From positions 3,467,001 through 3,531,000 of the forward strand of contig NZ_VFPT01000001.1 in the NCBI RefSeq assembly GCF_006716865.1: a stretch of DNA of 64,000 nucleotides, in the 5' to 3' direction. Below are positions 1 to 9,480 of the stretch, piece after piece. Both the position numbers and the translations under genes were made by a program. Position 1 is the first letter of the stretch. The number at the start of each line of letters is the position of its first letter. Origin of the DNA: Roseinatronobacter monicus (GTDB taxonomy: Bacteria; Pseudomonadota; Alphaproteobacteria; Rhodobacterales; Rhodobacteraceae). Under the pieces are notes generated by a model. It was not told where the DNA came from. It saw only the letters and a program-made list of their open reading frames with translations, and did not search any database.

Positions 1-549
1 ATATACCGTGACACCCCGCCCCCCGGCGTGTTGCAGATCGCACGCGAGATGGGCGCAGACCCTGAACGCGTGTTGCCGTTTCATTCACTTTCCAAACGCT
101 CCAACCTGCCGGGGCTGCGGTCGGGTTTTGTCGCAGGCGGGGTCGAGAGCATTCGCCGCATCCGCCAGTTGCGCGCCTATGCAGGCGCGCCCCTGCCCGA
201 ACCCTTGCAACATGTCGCCGCCGCCGCATGGAATGACGAGGCGCATGTAGACCGGTCGCGCGCGCTCTATCAGCAGAAATACGCGCTGGCAGACCGCATC
301 TTTGCTGCGGTGCCGGGTTATCAGGGGCCGGAAGCGGGGTTTTTCCTGTGGCTGCCTGTGGAAGATGGCGAAGCGGCGGCCTTGCACCTGTGGCAGCAGA
401 CCGGCATCCGTGTGTTGCCGGGGGCATATCTGTCGCGTGAGATGGAGGGGTTCAATCCCGGCAAAAAGTTTATCCGCGTGGCGATGGTCACGCCCATTGA
501 CGAACTCGAAGAGGCGCTTCGGCGTCTGCGCAACTGTATTTATCCGTAA
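1..549 (+). CDS. PLP-dependent aminotransferase class I/II, C-terminal part (5' end outside window)
   Basis: The frame is open from base 1, so the start lies to the left of the window and only about 182 C-terminal residues are present. The motif [12 protein letters not shown] around bases 85-120 is the pyridoxal-phosphate lysine loop of fold-type I aminotransferases, the Lys codon being near 94-96. The block after it ([10 protein letters not shown] and the KKFIRVAMV end) is the usual C-terminal small domain. Family members of this kind act on amino or keto acids in the cytoplasm; DapC-like succinyldiaminopimelate transaminases look like this, but the substrate cannot be decided without the N-terminal half. 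It ends 13 bases before ftsK in the same direction, so the two may be co-transcribed. Confidence 0.85.
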   Translation: MYRDTPPPGVLQIAREMGADPERVLPFHSLSKRSNLPGLRSGFVAGGVESIRRIRQLRAYAGAPLPEPLQHVAAAAWNDEAHVDRSRALYQQKYALADRIFAAVPGYQGPEAGFFLWLPVEDGEAAALHLWQQTGIRVLPGAYLSREMEGFNPGKKFIRVAMVTPIDELEEALRRLRNCIYP

Positions 550-562
550 CGAGGCTTCACAG

Positions 563-3500
563 ATGGCATCCTACAATACCCGTTCGAGCGAACCCTTGCT
601 TGACAGCAATCTGCAAGCGATGTTGCAAAAACGCGGGCGTGAATTGCTGGGTGTGGGGCTGATCGCCCTTGGCGGGTTGATTGCGCTGATGCTGTGGTCC
701 TATTCTCCGGCTGATCCAAGCTGGCTAAGCTCATCTGATGTGCCTGTGCAAAACTCTCTGGGGCGGGTTGGCGCGATGATCGCCTCTCCCATGATGATTA
801 TAATTGGTATGGCGTCTTGGGGGCTGGTGCTGTTCTTTGCGGGCTGGGGTGCGCGGCTGATTTCGGGAATTGGCCATGAGCAGGTGCTGACGCGCGGCAT
901 CTTCCTGCCCATCGGCTTGGCCGTCACCGCAGTGTGGAGTGCGACACTGGTCCCGACCGCCGGATGGGACACCCTATATGGTATGGGCGGCGTGTTTGGC
1001 GACACTGTTTTGGGCGCTATCATCAATGCCCTGCCCATGAGCGCGTCTGCGGGCGTCAAGATGATGGGCGTGGTCATGTTGCTGGCAACGCTTGCGATCT
1101 GGAGCTTTGTACTGGGTGTTCACCGCTATGAGGCGCTGCGTTTTATGCGCTTTGTGGCTGCCGGTATTGTGCTGTGCTACGCAGGGCTGCGCGCTCTGCT
1201 GCGGGGGGGCGCTGTTGGCGGTGTGCGGGGTATGCGCCTTGCAGGGGGCGCGATGGCGCGCAAACTGCATGACAGTCGTGCAGCGCGCGAACAGGCCCAG
1301 TATGCGCGCGAAGATGCATTTGCGCGTCAAGCCCCGCCACTGGATGGCGATTACCACAACCCACGCGCACGGCCCGCGCATCCGGCCGGACAGCACCAGC
1401 ATGCTTTTCCACGCGCCGAACCGCAATTGCACAGCGACGGCAGCGCGCGCCGCTCTCCGCCAGTGATCCGTGCGGCGGCATATGCCCCGCCTGCCCCTGC
1501 GGCGCAGGATGATGACGATTATGATTTCCCTCTGCTGGACGATGAAGCGGCCTATTATGCCGCACCGGCACAAGCAGCGCCGGAATATCAGCAGCGTCAG
1601 CCGCAAAGCAGCCCAGCCCCCGAGGCAGCACCATCCGGCCTGTTGTCAAAACTGAAATCCCTCTCCACGCGGCCACTCTCGGCGTCCTATCAGGACCCAG
1701 AGCCGGAATTGCCAATCCGTGGGGAATTGGTTGAACCCCGCCTGAGCGCGGCTGCGATAGATGCGCGCCCCTCGGGGGATGCGCGGATCAAGTCGCGCAT
1801 TGCCGATGCCATCCGTCACCGCAAGGGCGCAAAGCCGGTCTTTCAGTTTGACCGCACGCGCCACCCGAACACAGAGCCGCCCCTGCGCGCGCCCGCGCCG
1901 CAGCATCCCGCACCGCACAGCATGTCACCCGATGTCCCGCTGCCAGTGGCGGGCGCCAGCCTGAGCGCCAGCCTGCCCGCGGCACCGTTCGGGTCTGTTC
2001 CCATGCCGGACTGGATGCTTGCCGCACAACCCGCAGCCACCCCAGAGCCCGCACCCGCACCGGCCCCAACTGCGCGCCCCGAAGGCCCGCAACTGCTGCA
2101 TGCAGAGCCGCTGTTCGAGCAAGAGGCACCGCGCAAAGGCCATGTTTTGCAGCGCCGCGTTGTCACCAATGCGCATTCCCGTCCGCAACCCTCGCGTCAG
2201 GCACAAGCCGAGGCGGAACCCGCTTTCGCATTCGATGCGGCAGCCCCGGTCTTCGAGTTGCCGCCCCTCTCGTTGCTGGAACACCCAAGCGAAGTGCAGC
2301 GCTACACCCTGAGCGATGAAGCGTTGGAAGAGAACGCGCGGATGTTGGAGAATGTGCTGGATGATTACGGTGTGCGCGGCGAGATTGTCAGCGTCCGCCC
2401 TGGTCCTGTTGTCACCCAATACGAGCTGGAACCTGCACCGGGGCTGAAGGCAAGCCGTGTCATCGGTCTGGCCGATGATATTGCGCGCTCGATGTCGGCG
2501 CTGTCTGCGCGCGTCTCGACGGTACCGGGCCGGTCGATCATCGGGATTGAATTGCCCAATGTTCAGCGTGAAAAGGTTGTGTTGCGTGAAATTCTGGCCG
2601 CCCGTGATTTTGGTGATACGCAGATGCGCTTGCCACTCGCGCTGGGCAAGTCCATTGATGGCGAATCCGTCGTCGCCAATCTGGCCAAGATGCCGCATCT
2701 GCTGATTGCAGGGACAACCGGTTCGGGCAAATCTGTGGCGATCAACACCATGATCCTGTCGCTGCTGTACCGTCTGACCCCGGATGAATGCCGCATGATC
2801 ATGATTGACCCCAAGATGCTGGAACTCAGCGTCTATGACGGCATTCCGCATCTGCTGTCACCTGTTGTGACCGATCCGAAAAAGGCCGTGGTGGCGCTGA
2901 AATGGGTCGTGGGCGAGATGGAAGAGCGCTATCGCAAGATGTCCAAGATGGGCGTGCGCAACATTGACGGCTATAATGGCCGCGTGCGCGAAGCGCTGGA
3001 AAAAGGCGAGATGTTCAAGCGCACCATCCAGACCGGTTTCGACGATGAAACCGGCGATCCGGTGTTCGAGACAGAGGAATTTGCGCCCCAGCTTCTGCCC
3101 TTTATCGTGGTTGTGGTCGATGAGATGGCCGACCTGATGATGGTCGCTGGCAAGGAAATCGAAGCCTGTATCCAGCGGCTTGCGCAGATGGCGCGGGCAA
3201 GCGGGATTCACCTGATTATGGCCACGCAGCGCCCCTCGGTCGATGTGATTACCGGCACGATCAAGGCCAACTTCCCCACGCGGATTTCGTTTCAGGTAAC
3301 CTCCAAAATCGACAGCCGCACCATTCTGGGTGAACAGGGGGCCGAGCAGCTTCTGGGGATGGGCGACATGCTCTATATGGCGGGCGGTTCGCGGATCGTG
3401 CGGGTGCATGGCCCCTTTGTCAGTGATGAAGAGGTTGAAGAGGTGGTGAACCACCTGAAATCCTTTGGGCCACCAGATTACAAATCCGGCGTGGTCGAAG

Positions 3501-3760
3501 GCCCGGAATCGGACAAGGAAGCCGACATTGACGCTGTTCTGGGTCTGGGGGGCAACACCACAGGCGAAGATGCACTGTATGATCAGGCCGTGCAGGTCGT
3601 GATTCAGGATCGGAAATGTTCAACCAGCTACATCCAGCGCAAACTGGGCATCGGCTATAACAAAGCCGCGCGTCTGGTCGAGCAGATGGAAGACCAAGGG
3701 CTGGTGACGCCGGCCAACCATGTCGGCAAGCGCGAGATACTGATCCCAGAGCAGGGATAA
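563..3760 (+). CDS. ftsK: DNA translocase FtsK
   Basis: Septal DNA pump that moves chromosome termini and activates XerCD recombination at division. The product is about 1065 residues. The first ~200 residues hold about four membrane segments, followed by a long Pro/Ala/Gln-rich linker to about residue 560. The motor carries Walker A GTTGSGKS near residue 717 and Walker [11 protein letters not shown] near residue 847. A C-terminal gamma winged helix follows from about residue 1003 ([20 protein letters not shown]), the KOPS-reading domain. The start is taken at the ATG at 563 because it gives the [12 protein letters not shown]-terminus, has a GAGG sequence 8 bases upstream and follows the aminotransferase stop; the open frame continues upstream to 302 but would overlap that gene by ~250 bases. 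All key motifs are intact. Confidence 0.97.
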   Translation: MASYNTRSSEPLLDSNLQAMLQKRGRELLGVGLIALGGLIALMLWSYSPADPSWLSSSDVPVQNSLGRVGAMIASPMMIIIGMASWGLVLFFAGWGARLISGIGHEQVLTRGIFLPIGLAVTAVWSATLVPTAGWDTLYGMGGVFGDTVLGAIINALPMSASAGVKMMGVVMLLATLAIWSFVLGVHRYEALRFMRFVAAGIVLCYAGLRALLRGGAVGGVRGMRLAGGAMARKLHDSRAAREQAQYAREDAFARQAPPLDGDYHNPRARPAHPAGQHQHAFPRAEPQLHSDGSARRSPPVIRAAAYAPPAPAAQDDDDYDFPLLDDEAAYYAAPAQAAPEYQQRQPQSSPAPEAAPSGLLSKLKSLSTRPLSASYQDPEPELPIRGELVEPRLSAAAIDARPSGDARIKSRIADAIRHRKGAKPVFQFDRTRHPNTEPPLRAPAPQHPAPHSMSPDVPLPVAGASLSASLPAAPFGSVPMPDWMLAAQPAATPEPAPAPAPTARPEGPQLLHAEPLFEQEAPRKGHVLQRRVVTNAHSRPQPSRQAQAEAEPAFAFDAAAPVFELPPLSLLEHPSEVQRYTLSDEALEENARMLENVLDDYGVRGEIVSVRPGPVVTQYELEPAPGLKASRVIGLADDIARSMSALSARVSTVPGRSIIGIELPNVQREKVVLREILAARDFGDTQMRLPLALGKSIDGESVVANLAKMPHLLIAGTTGSGKSVAINTMILSLLYRLTPDECRMIMIDPKMLELSVYDGIPHLLSPVVTDPKKAVVALKWVVGEMEERYRKMSKMGVRNIDGYNGRVREALEKGEMFKRTIQTGFDDETGDPVFETEEFAPQLLPFIVVVVDEMADLMMVAGKEIEACIQRLAQMARASGIHLIMATQRPSVDVITGTIKANFPTRISFQVTSKIDSRTILGEQGAEQLLGMGDMLYMAGGSRIVRVHGPFVSDEEVEEVVNHLKSFGPPDYKSGVVEGPESDKEADIDAVLGLGGNTTGEDALYDQAVQVVIQDRKCSTSYIQRKLGIGYNKAARLVEQMEDQGLVTPANHVGKREILIPEQG

Positions 3761-4221
3761 CCGGACGCGCACCAGTTGCCGTCAGCGCAATCCGGCGACC
3801 GCTATATGACGGGCGAGCGTCAGTGCTTTGTCTTCGGGCCGCGCCAAGCATCTGCGGACAGTTTTGCCGGTCGCGCGGAGCGGGCCGGATTTGACCCCAG
3901 CAACCAGATCATGCCCCGGTGGACGGCTTTTTCTTGCGCAAGGGTTGGAACGGGACAGGGATCAAGGCGTTTTGTCTGTGGCATCAGCGTTAACGCGTGC
4001 CGCAATGGGACGCAGATACATGAGTTCGGAACGTCGCAGCATCAGGACCGACTCGATCCTGCTCACGGCGGGGCTGTTGCTGATTTCGTATTTTCTTGGC
4101 GAAGTGCTGCTTCTGGTGTTCGCAGCGGTTGTGCTTGCGGTCGGCCTTGATGGGCTTTCATCGGCAATCGCGCGGCGCACGCCCCTATCTCGCGGGTGGG
4201 CGCTTTTAGAGCGTCGAGCCT

Positions 4222-5180
4222 TTAACCTGATGCATATCCAGCCCCACAGAAGAAGTTCCAGCATTCGTCCGGTGTGAAGAGGTCGCAGATTTCCGTGAGC
4301 GCGTCGAACATCTGATCGAATGTTCTGGCTCCAATCCTACGCAGATGTGCCTTGAGCTTTGAGAAAGCCATCTCGATGGGGTTGAGGTCAGGGGAGTATG
4401 GCGGCAGGTACAAGAACCAGCATCCCACATCTCTTAAAGCCGTCGCAGCAGCCTTGTTGTAATGGGTGGCGAGGTTGTCGCAAATAACGACAGTGCCTGG
4501 CTGTAATTCCGGGGCCAGGACATTTCGGACATAGGCCTCAAAGGCTTCACCATCCATTGCCCCTTTGATGACCCACGGCGCGATCAGATTGTCGTGCGTC
4601 AAACCAGCGATAAATGTCTGCGTTCCCCACGCCCCGAACGGGGCATCCATTTCCAGGCGCTTTCCGCAGAGACTGCGTCCGTATTGACGGGTCAGGTTGG
4701 TTTTGACGGAGGTTTCATCAATAAAGACAAGCCGATCAGGATGCGCTTGCATGGCAGGCAGGTGATGCCTGAACCAGTTCTTACGCCGCTCCTTCACATG
4801 AGCGCGCAACCGTTCGGTGGCAACCAGCGACTTTTTTTATATGTGTATCCGAGCTTGCGCAGAAACCGCCCGATGGAGGCCGCGTGCGCGGTAATGCCAG
4901 TGGCAGCTTCCAATGCACCGGCAAGTTCTGGCAAAGTGATATCACCATCCTGCGCCACCAATTCTTCCAGCAACGCTTGATGAGAAGACAGCTTCCCATG
5001 ACCAGGAGGACGGCCTTGGGGCTCCGGCTCAATCGAACCCGTTTCCCGCAGCCTGCGTTGCCATCGCACACCAGTGGCGGCGGACAACTTCAGCCGTGCT
5101 GCTGCGGCACGACCGCTCAATCCTTCTACAATACACTCTTGAAACCGCGCACGAAGCGCTGACGGCAATGCTGATGACAT
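4222..5180 (-). CDS. IS630 transposase, two overlapping frames joined by a -1 shift
   Basis: Frame A (5180 down to 4794) carries the helix-turn-helix DNA-binding half; its start is set at the ATG at 5180, preceded by GGGAGG about 9 bases upstream. Frame B (to 4222) carries the DDE catalytic half: VFIDETSVKTN, VVICDNLATH and the LPPYSPDLNPIEMAFSKLK block give the D-D-E set. A run of seven A on the coding strand (4832-4838) lies where the frames meet. A -1 slip there gives the continuous reading YKKSLVATERLRAHV that IS630 relatives show, whereas frame A without the shift ends 13 codons later. This can be programmed frameshifting or a disabling indel; the same arrangement in the second IS630 element favours the former. 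Confidence 0.85.
4832..4838 (-). other. A7 slippery tract for -1 frameshift in IS630 copy 1
   Basis: On the coding strand the context is TAT AAA AAA AGT. Slipping back one base after the second AAA moves the ribosome into the catalytic frame. A stop codon in frame A follows about 40 bases downstream. Confidence 0.65.
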
Positions 5181-6150
5181 AAGACATCCTCCCAAGGAAC
5201 ATGAATCACAAATCAACCTCAAAGGGAATCCATCGATTCACGTTTCAAGCGCGGCGCTCTAGTTATTTCGATCTCGGTCTTCTCATTCATCATTGCAGTG
5301 GCCAGCCTGTCTGCAGGGCGTCTGGTCATGCAATTGCAAGACGTGGGCGAGGCGGTGGTCGAGTTTGCAGAGCAAGCGCATGACTGGCTTACGGGTCTTG
5401 GCGTGATGCAGGAAGAAGATGACGAGAACGGCGGGCTGGCCAGTGCCGTGCGCGACATGTCGGGGCAGGCGCTGACGTGGGGGATGACCGCGCTTGGTGC
5501 TATTACCAGCTTTGTTATCCTTGTGGTCCTGACAGGTTTCATTGCGGTGAATCCTGCGCTTTACCGGGGCGGAGCACTGCGTCTGGTGCCGCCCGCGAAA
5601 CGCGGGATCGCAGAAGAAACGCTGTCCGCACTCGCCCATGCGCTGCGCTGGTGGTTTCTGGGGCAGCTTGTGTCTATGGCGCTGCTTGGGGTTTCGGTCG
5701 GGCTTGGGCTGTTTGTGCTTGGCATCGAGCTTTGGCTTGGTCTTGCAGTTCTGACAGCGTTGCTGACGTTTATCCCCTTCATTGGGCCGCTGATCGCGGC
5801 GGTGCCGGTCATAGCAGTGGGGTTTGCCGCAGGTATGCAAACAGGGCTGATTGTTCTGGCGGGTTATCTGGTGATCCAGAACCTTGAAGGCAGCGTCGTC
5901 AATCCGCTGATTCAGCAAAGAGCTGTCAATCTTGCCCCGGCGCTTCTGATCGCGGTGCAGGTGCTGCTGAGTCTTGTTTTTGGTGTGATGGGGTTGATCC
6001 TTGCCGCCCCGCTTACAATCGTGGGGATGGTCGCAGTCCAGAAGCTGTGGGTAGAGCATACGCTGGGAGAGCGCATAACCTAGCGCAAACCGCTTCGGCC
6101 GTTCTGCCCAAGGCACAGGCCATATCCAGAACGCCGGAAATACAAGAGAG

Positions 6151-7314
6151 GTGACAGTGCCAACTGCCGACATATACTCGCCCGAACCGAATATGCTGGA
6201 GCGCAGATTTGCCGATTATCTGGCGCAACACGGCGCGGAAAGCGGCGGCAGCGCACACCCCTCGCGCGCCCGATTGGCCGAGATTGGCCGTGTTACGCGC
6301 TGGGTCATTGGCCTGTCGGCGCTGGCGGGGCTTGTGTCGGGCGGGCTGATCGGGGTCACCGAAATCTGGATGCGTCAAACATATCTCGGCGGGATGGACG
6401 GTTTCGACTGGGAAGACGCCCTGCCCTATTGGTCTGCGTTCTACGCCTTTGTGGGCGTGGTCAGCGCGGTAGAGATTGCCTTGCTATACGCCTTGGCGCT
6501 GAACGGGATTGCGCGCGTCACACAGCAATCGGGGCTGAACCTGTCACGCGGCGATGGGCCGGAACTGTTCTCTCATAGTCTTGCGCGGGCCGCGCTGGAG
6601 TTTCCCAGCCCAAAGGTCGAGATTTACGGGATTGACCCCTATGTCCATGTCTCGGCATGGAAGCTTGTAGCGCTGAATATTGCCTATAAGCTGAAGGTCG
6701 GGGTCAGCAGTTTCATCCTGCGGGTGTTCTTGCGCAGGGTGGCCGCGCGTATGGCGATCCGTGGCATGGTGCCCTTGTTCGCTGGCCCGCTTTACGCGGT
6801 CTGGAATGCCTATATCATCTGGCGCATCATGGCCGAAGCGCGGGTGCGCACATTGGGGCCATTTGCTGTCGACGGTCTGATGGATGCGCATTTTGACGAT
6901 GTCAGTGGACTGGATGCCACCGAAAGGGATGTGATCTTGCAGGCGGCAGGCGAGATGCTGACCCGTGGGCGCGATGCCCATCCGAACCAGATTTATCTGA
7001 TGACCCGCCTGCGCAAGGCGTTGGAACGTGACGAGGATATTTCCCTCGACTGGTCAGCGGTGCGCGACCATTTGCCTGCGCTGGATGCCGCCAGTCAGAC
7101 CCGCGTGCTTGACTTGCTGACATTGTCTTGTGTGATCGGCGCGCGCACGCACCGCGAACAGACCGAATTTCTGTCCAACGCCTGTGATGCGTGCGGCGCG
7201 ACGCTGGATGAAAAGCGCCTGAAAGCGCTGCGCAAAGCTCTGACGCGCGGCGATCAGATCACGCGCGCGGCGCTTTCAGACACCCGCAGCGACGGGATCG
7301 CCCATACCGCCTGA
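6151..7314 (+). CDS. Membrane protein of unknown function (LBF_2804-like)
   Basis: A product of 387 residues with a soluble, charged start, two hydrophobic helices around residues 50-75 and 92-118, two more at about 172-235 (KLKVGVSSFILRVFL and PLFAGPLYAVWNAYIIWRIM), and a long soluble C-terminal half. It resembles, from memory, a conserved proteobacterial family labelled LBF_2804; no enzymatic motif is visible and no function is assigned. The start is GTG at 6151 with AAGAGAG just upstream; a second GTG at 6157 is equally possible. It stands alone downstream of the broken transporter gene. The C-terminal region has two CxxC-spaced cysteines (SNACDACGA) that might bind metal, which is inference. 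Confidence 0.7.
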   Translation: MTVPTADIYSPEPNMLERRFADYLAQHGAESGGSAHPSRARLAEIGRVTRWVIGLSALAGLVSGGLIGVTEIWMRQTYLGGMDGFDWEDALPYWSAFYAFVGVVSAVEIALLYALALNGIARVTQQSGLNLSRGDGPELFSHSLARAALEFPSPKVEIYGIDPYVHVSAWKLVALNIAYKLKVGVSSFILRVFLRRVAARMAIRGMVPLFAGPLYAVWNAYIIWRIMAEARVRTLGPFAVDGLMDAHFDDVSGLDATERDVILQAAGEMLTRGRDAHPNQIYLMTRLRKALERDEDISLDWSAVRDHLPALDAASQTRVLDLLTLSCVIGARTHREQTEFLSNACDACGATLDEKRLKALRKALTRGDQITRAALSDTRSDGIAHTA

Positions 7315-7486
7315 CCATGCGTGCCCCGCCCCCTTGATCTGCCACAACACCATGAAAGATGATCCGGTGCATACCGCTGTCGGGCTTGGCGGCACTGCTG
7401 AGATTCCCCTGTGGTTCGGGCGGAACAGAAACGCCGCGAGAATTGCTGACAAAAGGGACTTTCAGAGCGGGCTGTGTAAACTAATT

Positions 7487-7524
7487 TGCTGCAATGCAGC
7501 ATTTACTCTTGCTGCGGCGCAGCA
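7487..7524. promoter_or_regulatory. Two PhaR-type operators upstream of the phasin gene
   Basis: Two 15-bp palindromes of the form TGCTGC-N3-GCAGCA lie at 7487-7501 (spacer AAT) and 7510-7524 (spacer GGC), with centres 23 bp apart, ending about 48 bases before the phasin start. This matches the CTGC-N3/4-GCAG pattern bound by the PHA-responsive repressor PhaR in Paracoccus and relatives. Sequence and position support autoregulated control of phasin synthesis by PHA granule load. The rest of 7315-7486 shows no gene. Confidence 0.75.
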
Positions 7525-7572
7525 TCGCCCCCAAGTATAGGTGTAACAACCCATAACCCAAGGAGCATTTCA

Positions 7573-8184
7573 ATGACCAAGCAATCCACCACCAAAGCCG
7601 TAGCCCCTGAAGCAAAGATCGCTGCGAGCGAAGCCAAGCCTGCGGTCAGCAAAGCAGTGGAAACACCGCAAGATGTTGTCACCAAAACCGCCAATGACGC
7701 GACCAAAGTTGCCACGGATGCTGGCAAAGAGGTCGTAGAACGTGCCGTCGCCACTGCGCGCGAGGCCAGCGCGCAAGTTGCCAGCATGACCGAAGACACG
7801 CAGAAGACGCTGGGCGAGACGATCGAGAAACTCTCGGTGCGGATGCACGGTCTGAGCAGCTTTGGTCAGCAGAACCTTGAAGCGCTCTCGAAAGCGTCAG
7901 AGATCTCGGCAAAAGCGTTCGAGAATTTCAGCGGCGAGATCGCAGCCTATACCAAAAAGGCCCACGAGGACCGCATCGCGGCTGTTCAGGACCTGTCCAA
8001 CGCCAAATCACCCACCGAACTGGTGGAAAAGCAGATGTCGTTTGCGCAGCACGCCTTGGATGGCTGGGCGCAGCAGGCGATCCGCATGAGCGAGATTTAC
8101 ACCTCGGCGACGAAAGAAGCAGCGGTACCCCTTGGGGCGCGCGTTTCTGCGGTGACCGCAGAATTGCAAAGCACAGCCCGGTAA
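7573..8184 (+). CDS. phaP: Phasin family protein (PHA granule-associated)
   Basis: A 203-residue protein with an Ala/Lys/Thr-rich, disordered N-terminal third (residues 1-70) and an amphipathic helical phasin domain from about residue 75 (EKLSVRMHGLSSFGQQNLEA through ATKEAAVPLGARV). Phasins coat polyhydroxyalkanoate granules and control their size and number in the cytoplasm. ATG at 7573 is chosen because AGGAG lies at 7561-7565 and the upstream open frame runs back through the operators. It is preceded by two PhaR-like sites and followed by a strong terminator, so it forms its own transcription unit. No PHA synthase or phaR gene is in the window. Confidence 0.9.
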   Translation: MTKQSTTKAVAPEAKIAASEAKPAVSKAVETPQDVVTKTANDATKVATDAGKEVVERAVATAREASAQVASMTEDTQKTLGETIEKLSVRMHGLSSFGQQNLEALSKASEISAKAFENFSGEIAAYTKKAHEDRIAAVQDLSNAKSPTELVEKQMSFAQHALDGWAQQAIRMSEIYTSATKEAAVPLGARVSAVTAELQSTAR

Positions 8185-8197
8185 TCGGTTAGCAAAA

Positions 8198-8223
8198 GAA
8201 AAAGGGCCACGGCCCTTTTTTTA
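8198..8223 (+). terminator. Rho-independent terminator after phasin gene
   Basis: AAAGGGCC-AC-GGCCCTTT hairpin followed by a run of T, starting 14 bases after the phasin stop. Confidence 0.85.
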
Positions 8224-8248
8224 ACCCAACAAGAATTGTGAGAAGTAC

Positions 8249-8560
8249 ATGTTCGACATTGATGATGTCCCCGACGCCATGCAACCCCTGTTCGCGTTCA
8301 CGACAGCGTATCATACAATGACGATGGCAGCAGGCGAAGTGTTCTTGCGGCGCTCGATGATGTTTGCACACGGATCGGTCAGCATGAACGAGGCCGTTTC
8401 CATGGTGGTCGAGAAGGCAACAGCCTTTGCGGAATCAAACACTGCCGCCTCGACCGCATTGGCAACGGGCAAAGACCCGGTGGAGGTTGCCCATGCTGCA
8501 CTCGCCCCTTACGGCACGCGGACTGCGGCCAATATCCGCGACCTGCGCGGCTTTGACTGA
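8249..8560 (+). CDS. Small conserved helical protein downstream of phasin
   Basis: A 103-residue protein beginning MFDIDDVPDAMQPLFAFTTA, rich in Met and Ala and predicted by composition to be helical, without signal peptide or membrane segment. Such short genes beside phasin genes occur in Rhodobacteraceae and are sometimes labelled antifreeze protein, a name with no support in this sequence. The composition (helical, Ala-rich, TAAST-type repeats near the C-terminus) would fit a granule-associated or phasin-like role, which is inference from the neighbour. The terminator between the two genes means it is probably expressed by read-through or from its own promoter; AACAAG and TGTGAGA are the only weak ribosome-binding candidates. 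Confidence 0.7.
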   Translation: MFDIDDVPDAMQPLFAFTTAYHTMTMAAGEVFLRRSMMFAHGSVSMNEAVSMVVEKATAFAESNTAASTALATGKDPVEVAHAALAPYGTRTAANIRDLRGFD

Positions 8561-8732
8561 AGGGCGCGCCTGTACTGAGCTGCCGCGCTAATCTTGCTTA
8601 AAATCAGGTTTTGCTGCGCCTTCAAGCGCTGGGTTCAGGATGCAATGCGCAGGTCATGTCGGGCCACTTGACTTGCCGACATGAGAAGGCGCAAAGCAGC
8701 TTTGACACCAGTTCCTTTGGAAGACGCAGGCA

Positions 8733-9401
8733 TTGTCCACGAACCCCTATGAAACCGTCGGTTTTTACGACTCCGCCATTGCTGCGGGCAAACATCGCGC
8801 CATTGTAGGTGGACGGTGGGAAGAGACTGGACGGATCGAGCTGACGATCCTGCGCGAAGGCGGCCTTTTGCCGCATCATCATCTTCTGGACATCGGGGCG
8901 GGCGCGCTGCGGCTGGGCTGCAAGGCCGTGCCCTATCTGGACCCTGGCCACTATTGGGCAACAGATGCGTCTCGTGATATCCTGCTGGCGGGTTATCGGA
9001 CGGAACTGGACAACCCGACCAGACTGGACCCTGCGCGTTTGATAGAAGATGCGCGTTTCGAGTTTCCGGGTATTCCTGACACCATAACCCATGCCATAGC
9101 CTTTGCGGTTTTTCCGCATCTGCCAATGACTCACCTGCGCTACGCCCTGACAAACCTGCGCCGCTTCGACCGGCTGGAGCGCTTTTTGTTTACAGTGTTT
9201 CTTGCCCCTGATCCGGCCACGGCAATGACGCCCTTCCGACAGGCTGACGGTGTTGTGACCCATGCCCAACGCGCGCCCTATCACATTCTTGCTGATGACC
9301 TGGCCGATCTGGTGCACGGCTGCGGCTGGCACATGACCCGCAGCAGCGTGATGCTACCGCGCGGTCAGATACTGTTTACAGCGCAGCCCATTCGGGCCTG
9401 A
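8733..9401 (+). CDS. SAM-dependent methyltransferase (class I)
   Basis: A 222-residue protein with the glycine-rich SAM-binding motif I, LLDIGAGALRLG, at about residues 47-58, an acidic residue at the end of strand 2 (WATDASRDIL) and a downstream AFAVFPHLP region like motif post-II/III. It should transfer a methyl group from S-adenosylmethionine to an unknown small or macromolecular substrate in the cytoplasm. The start is a TTG at 8733 with GGAAGACG upstream; no ATG gives the full domain. There is no co-directional neighbour close enough to suggest its substrate. Confidence 0.7.
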   Translation: MSTNPYETVGFYDSAIAAGKHRAIVGGRWEETGRIELTILREGGLLPHHHLLDIGAGALRLGCKAVPYLDPGHYWATDASRDILLAGYRTELDNPTRLDPARLIEDARFEFPGIPDTITHAIAFAVFPHLPMTHLRYALTNLRRFDRLERFLFTVFLAPDPATAMTPFRQADGVVTHAQRAPYHILADDLADLVHGCGWHMTRSSVMLPRGQILFTAQPIRA

Positions 9402-9480
9402 AACCCGCGCAGAACCGCGAAGGGCTATGGCGCAATCTATCGGGCGGATTGCTGGCGCGATGGGCAAAGTGCCAAATTCA

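Larger units (their letters stand above)
4209..5259 (-). mobile_element. IS630-family insertion sequence (copy 1)
   Basis: A 1051-bp element flanked by TA on both sides (4207-4208 and 5260-5261), the target duplication expected for IS630/Tc1-type elements. Its ends are imperfect inverted repeats beginning GAGCG; about 16 of the first 22 positions match when the right end is reverse-complemented. The transposase gene fills the element on the minus strand and stops 13 bases inside the left end. The host reading frame is restored exactly by removing the element and one TA, so the boundaries are well supported. Confidence 0.9.
4005..6083 (+). pseudogene. AI-2E family transporter (PerM-type) interrupted by an IS630 element
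   Basis: Two halves of one membrane-protein gene flank the IS. The 5' part (4005-4208, ATG at 4005 or 4020) encodes an N-terminal hydrophobic pair of segments (LLISYFLGEVLLLVFAAVVL). The 3' part (5262-6083) encodes the rest of an AI-2E transporter family protein, with the family's GGALRLVPPAKR and IPFIGPLIAAVPVIAVG regions. Removing the IS (4209-5259) plus one TA copy joins CTT TTA to GTT ATT in frame and restores a membrane segment reading LLVISISVFSFIIAV and a protein of about 341 residues, a normal family length. Family members export small molecules or ions; the substrate is not known here. As it stands the gene is disrupted, though a short 3' product could start internally. Confidence 0.88.

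Noticed and set aside
302..562. Upstream extension of ftsK
   Set aside because: It overlaps the aminotransferase gene in another frame and lacks FtsK sequence; ATG at 563 gives the family start.
5283..6173. Minus-strand 296-codon frame opposite the transporter half
   Set aside because: His/Gln/Arg-rich antisense shadow without a domain.
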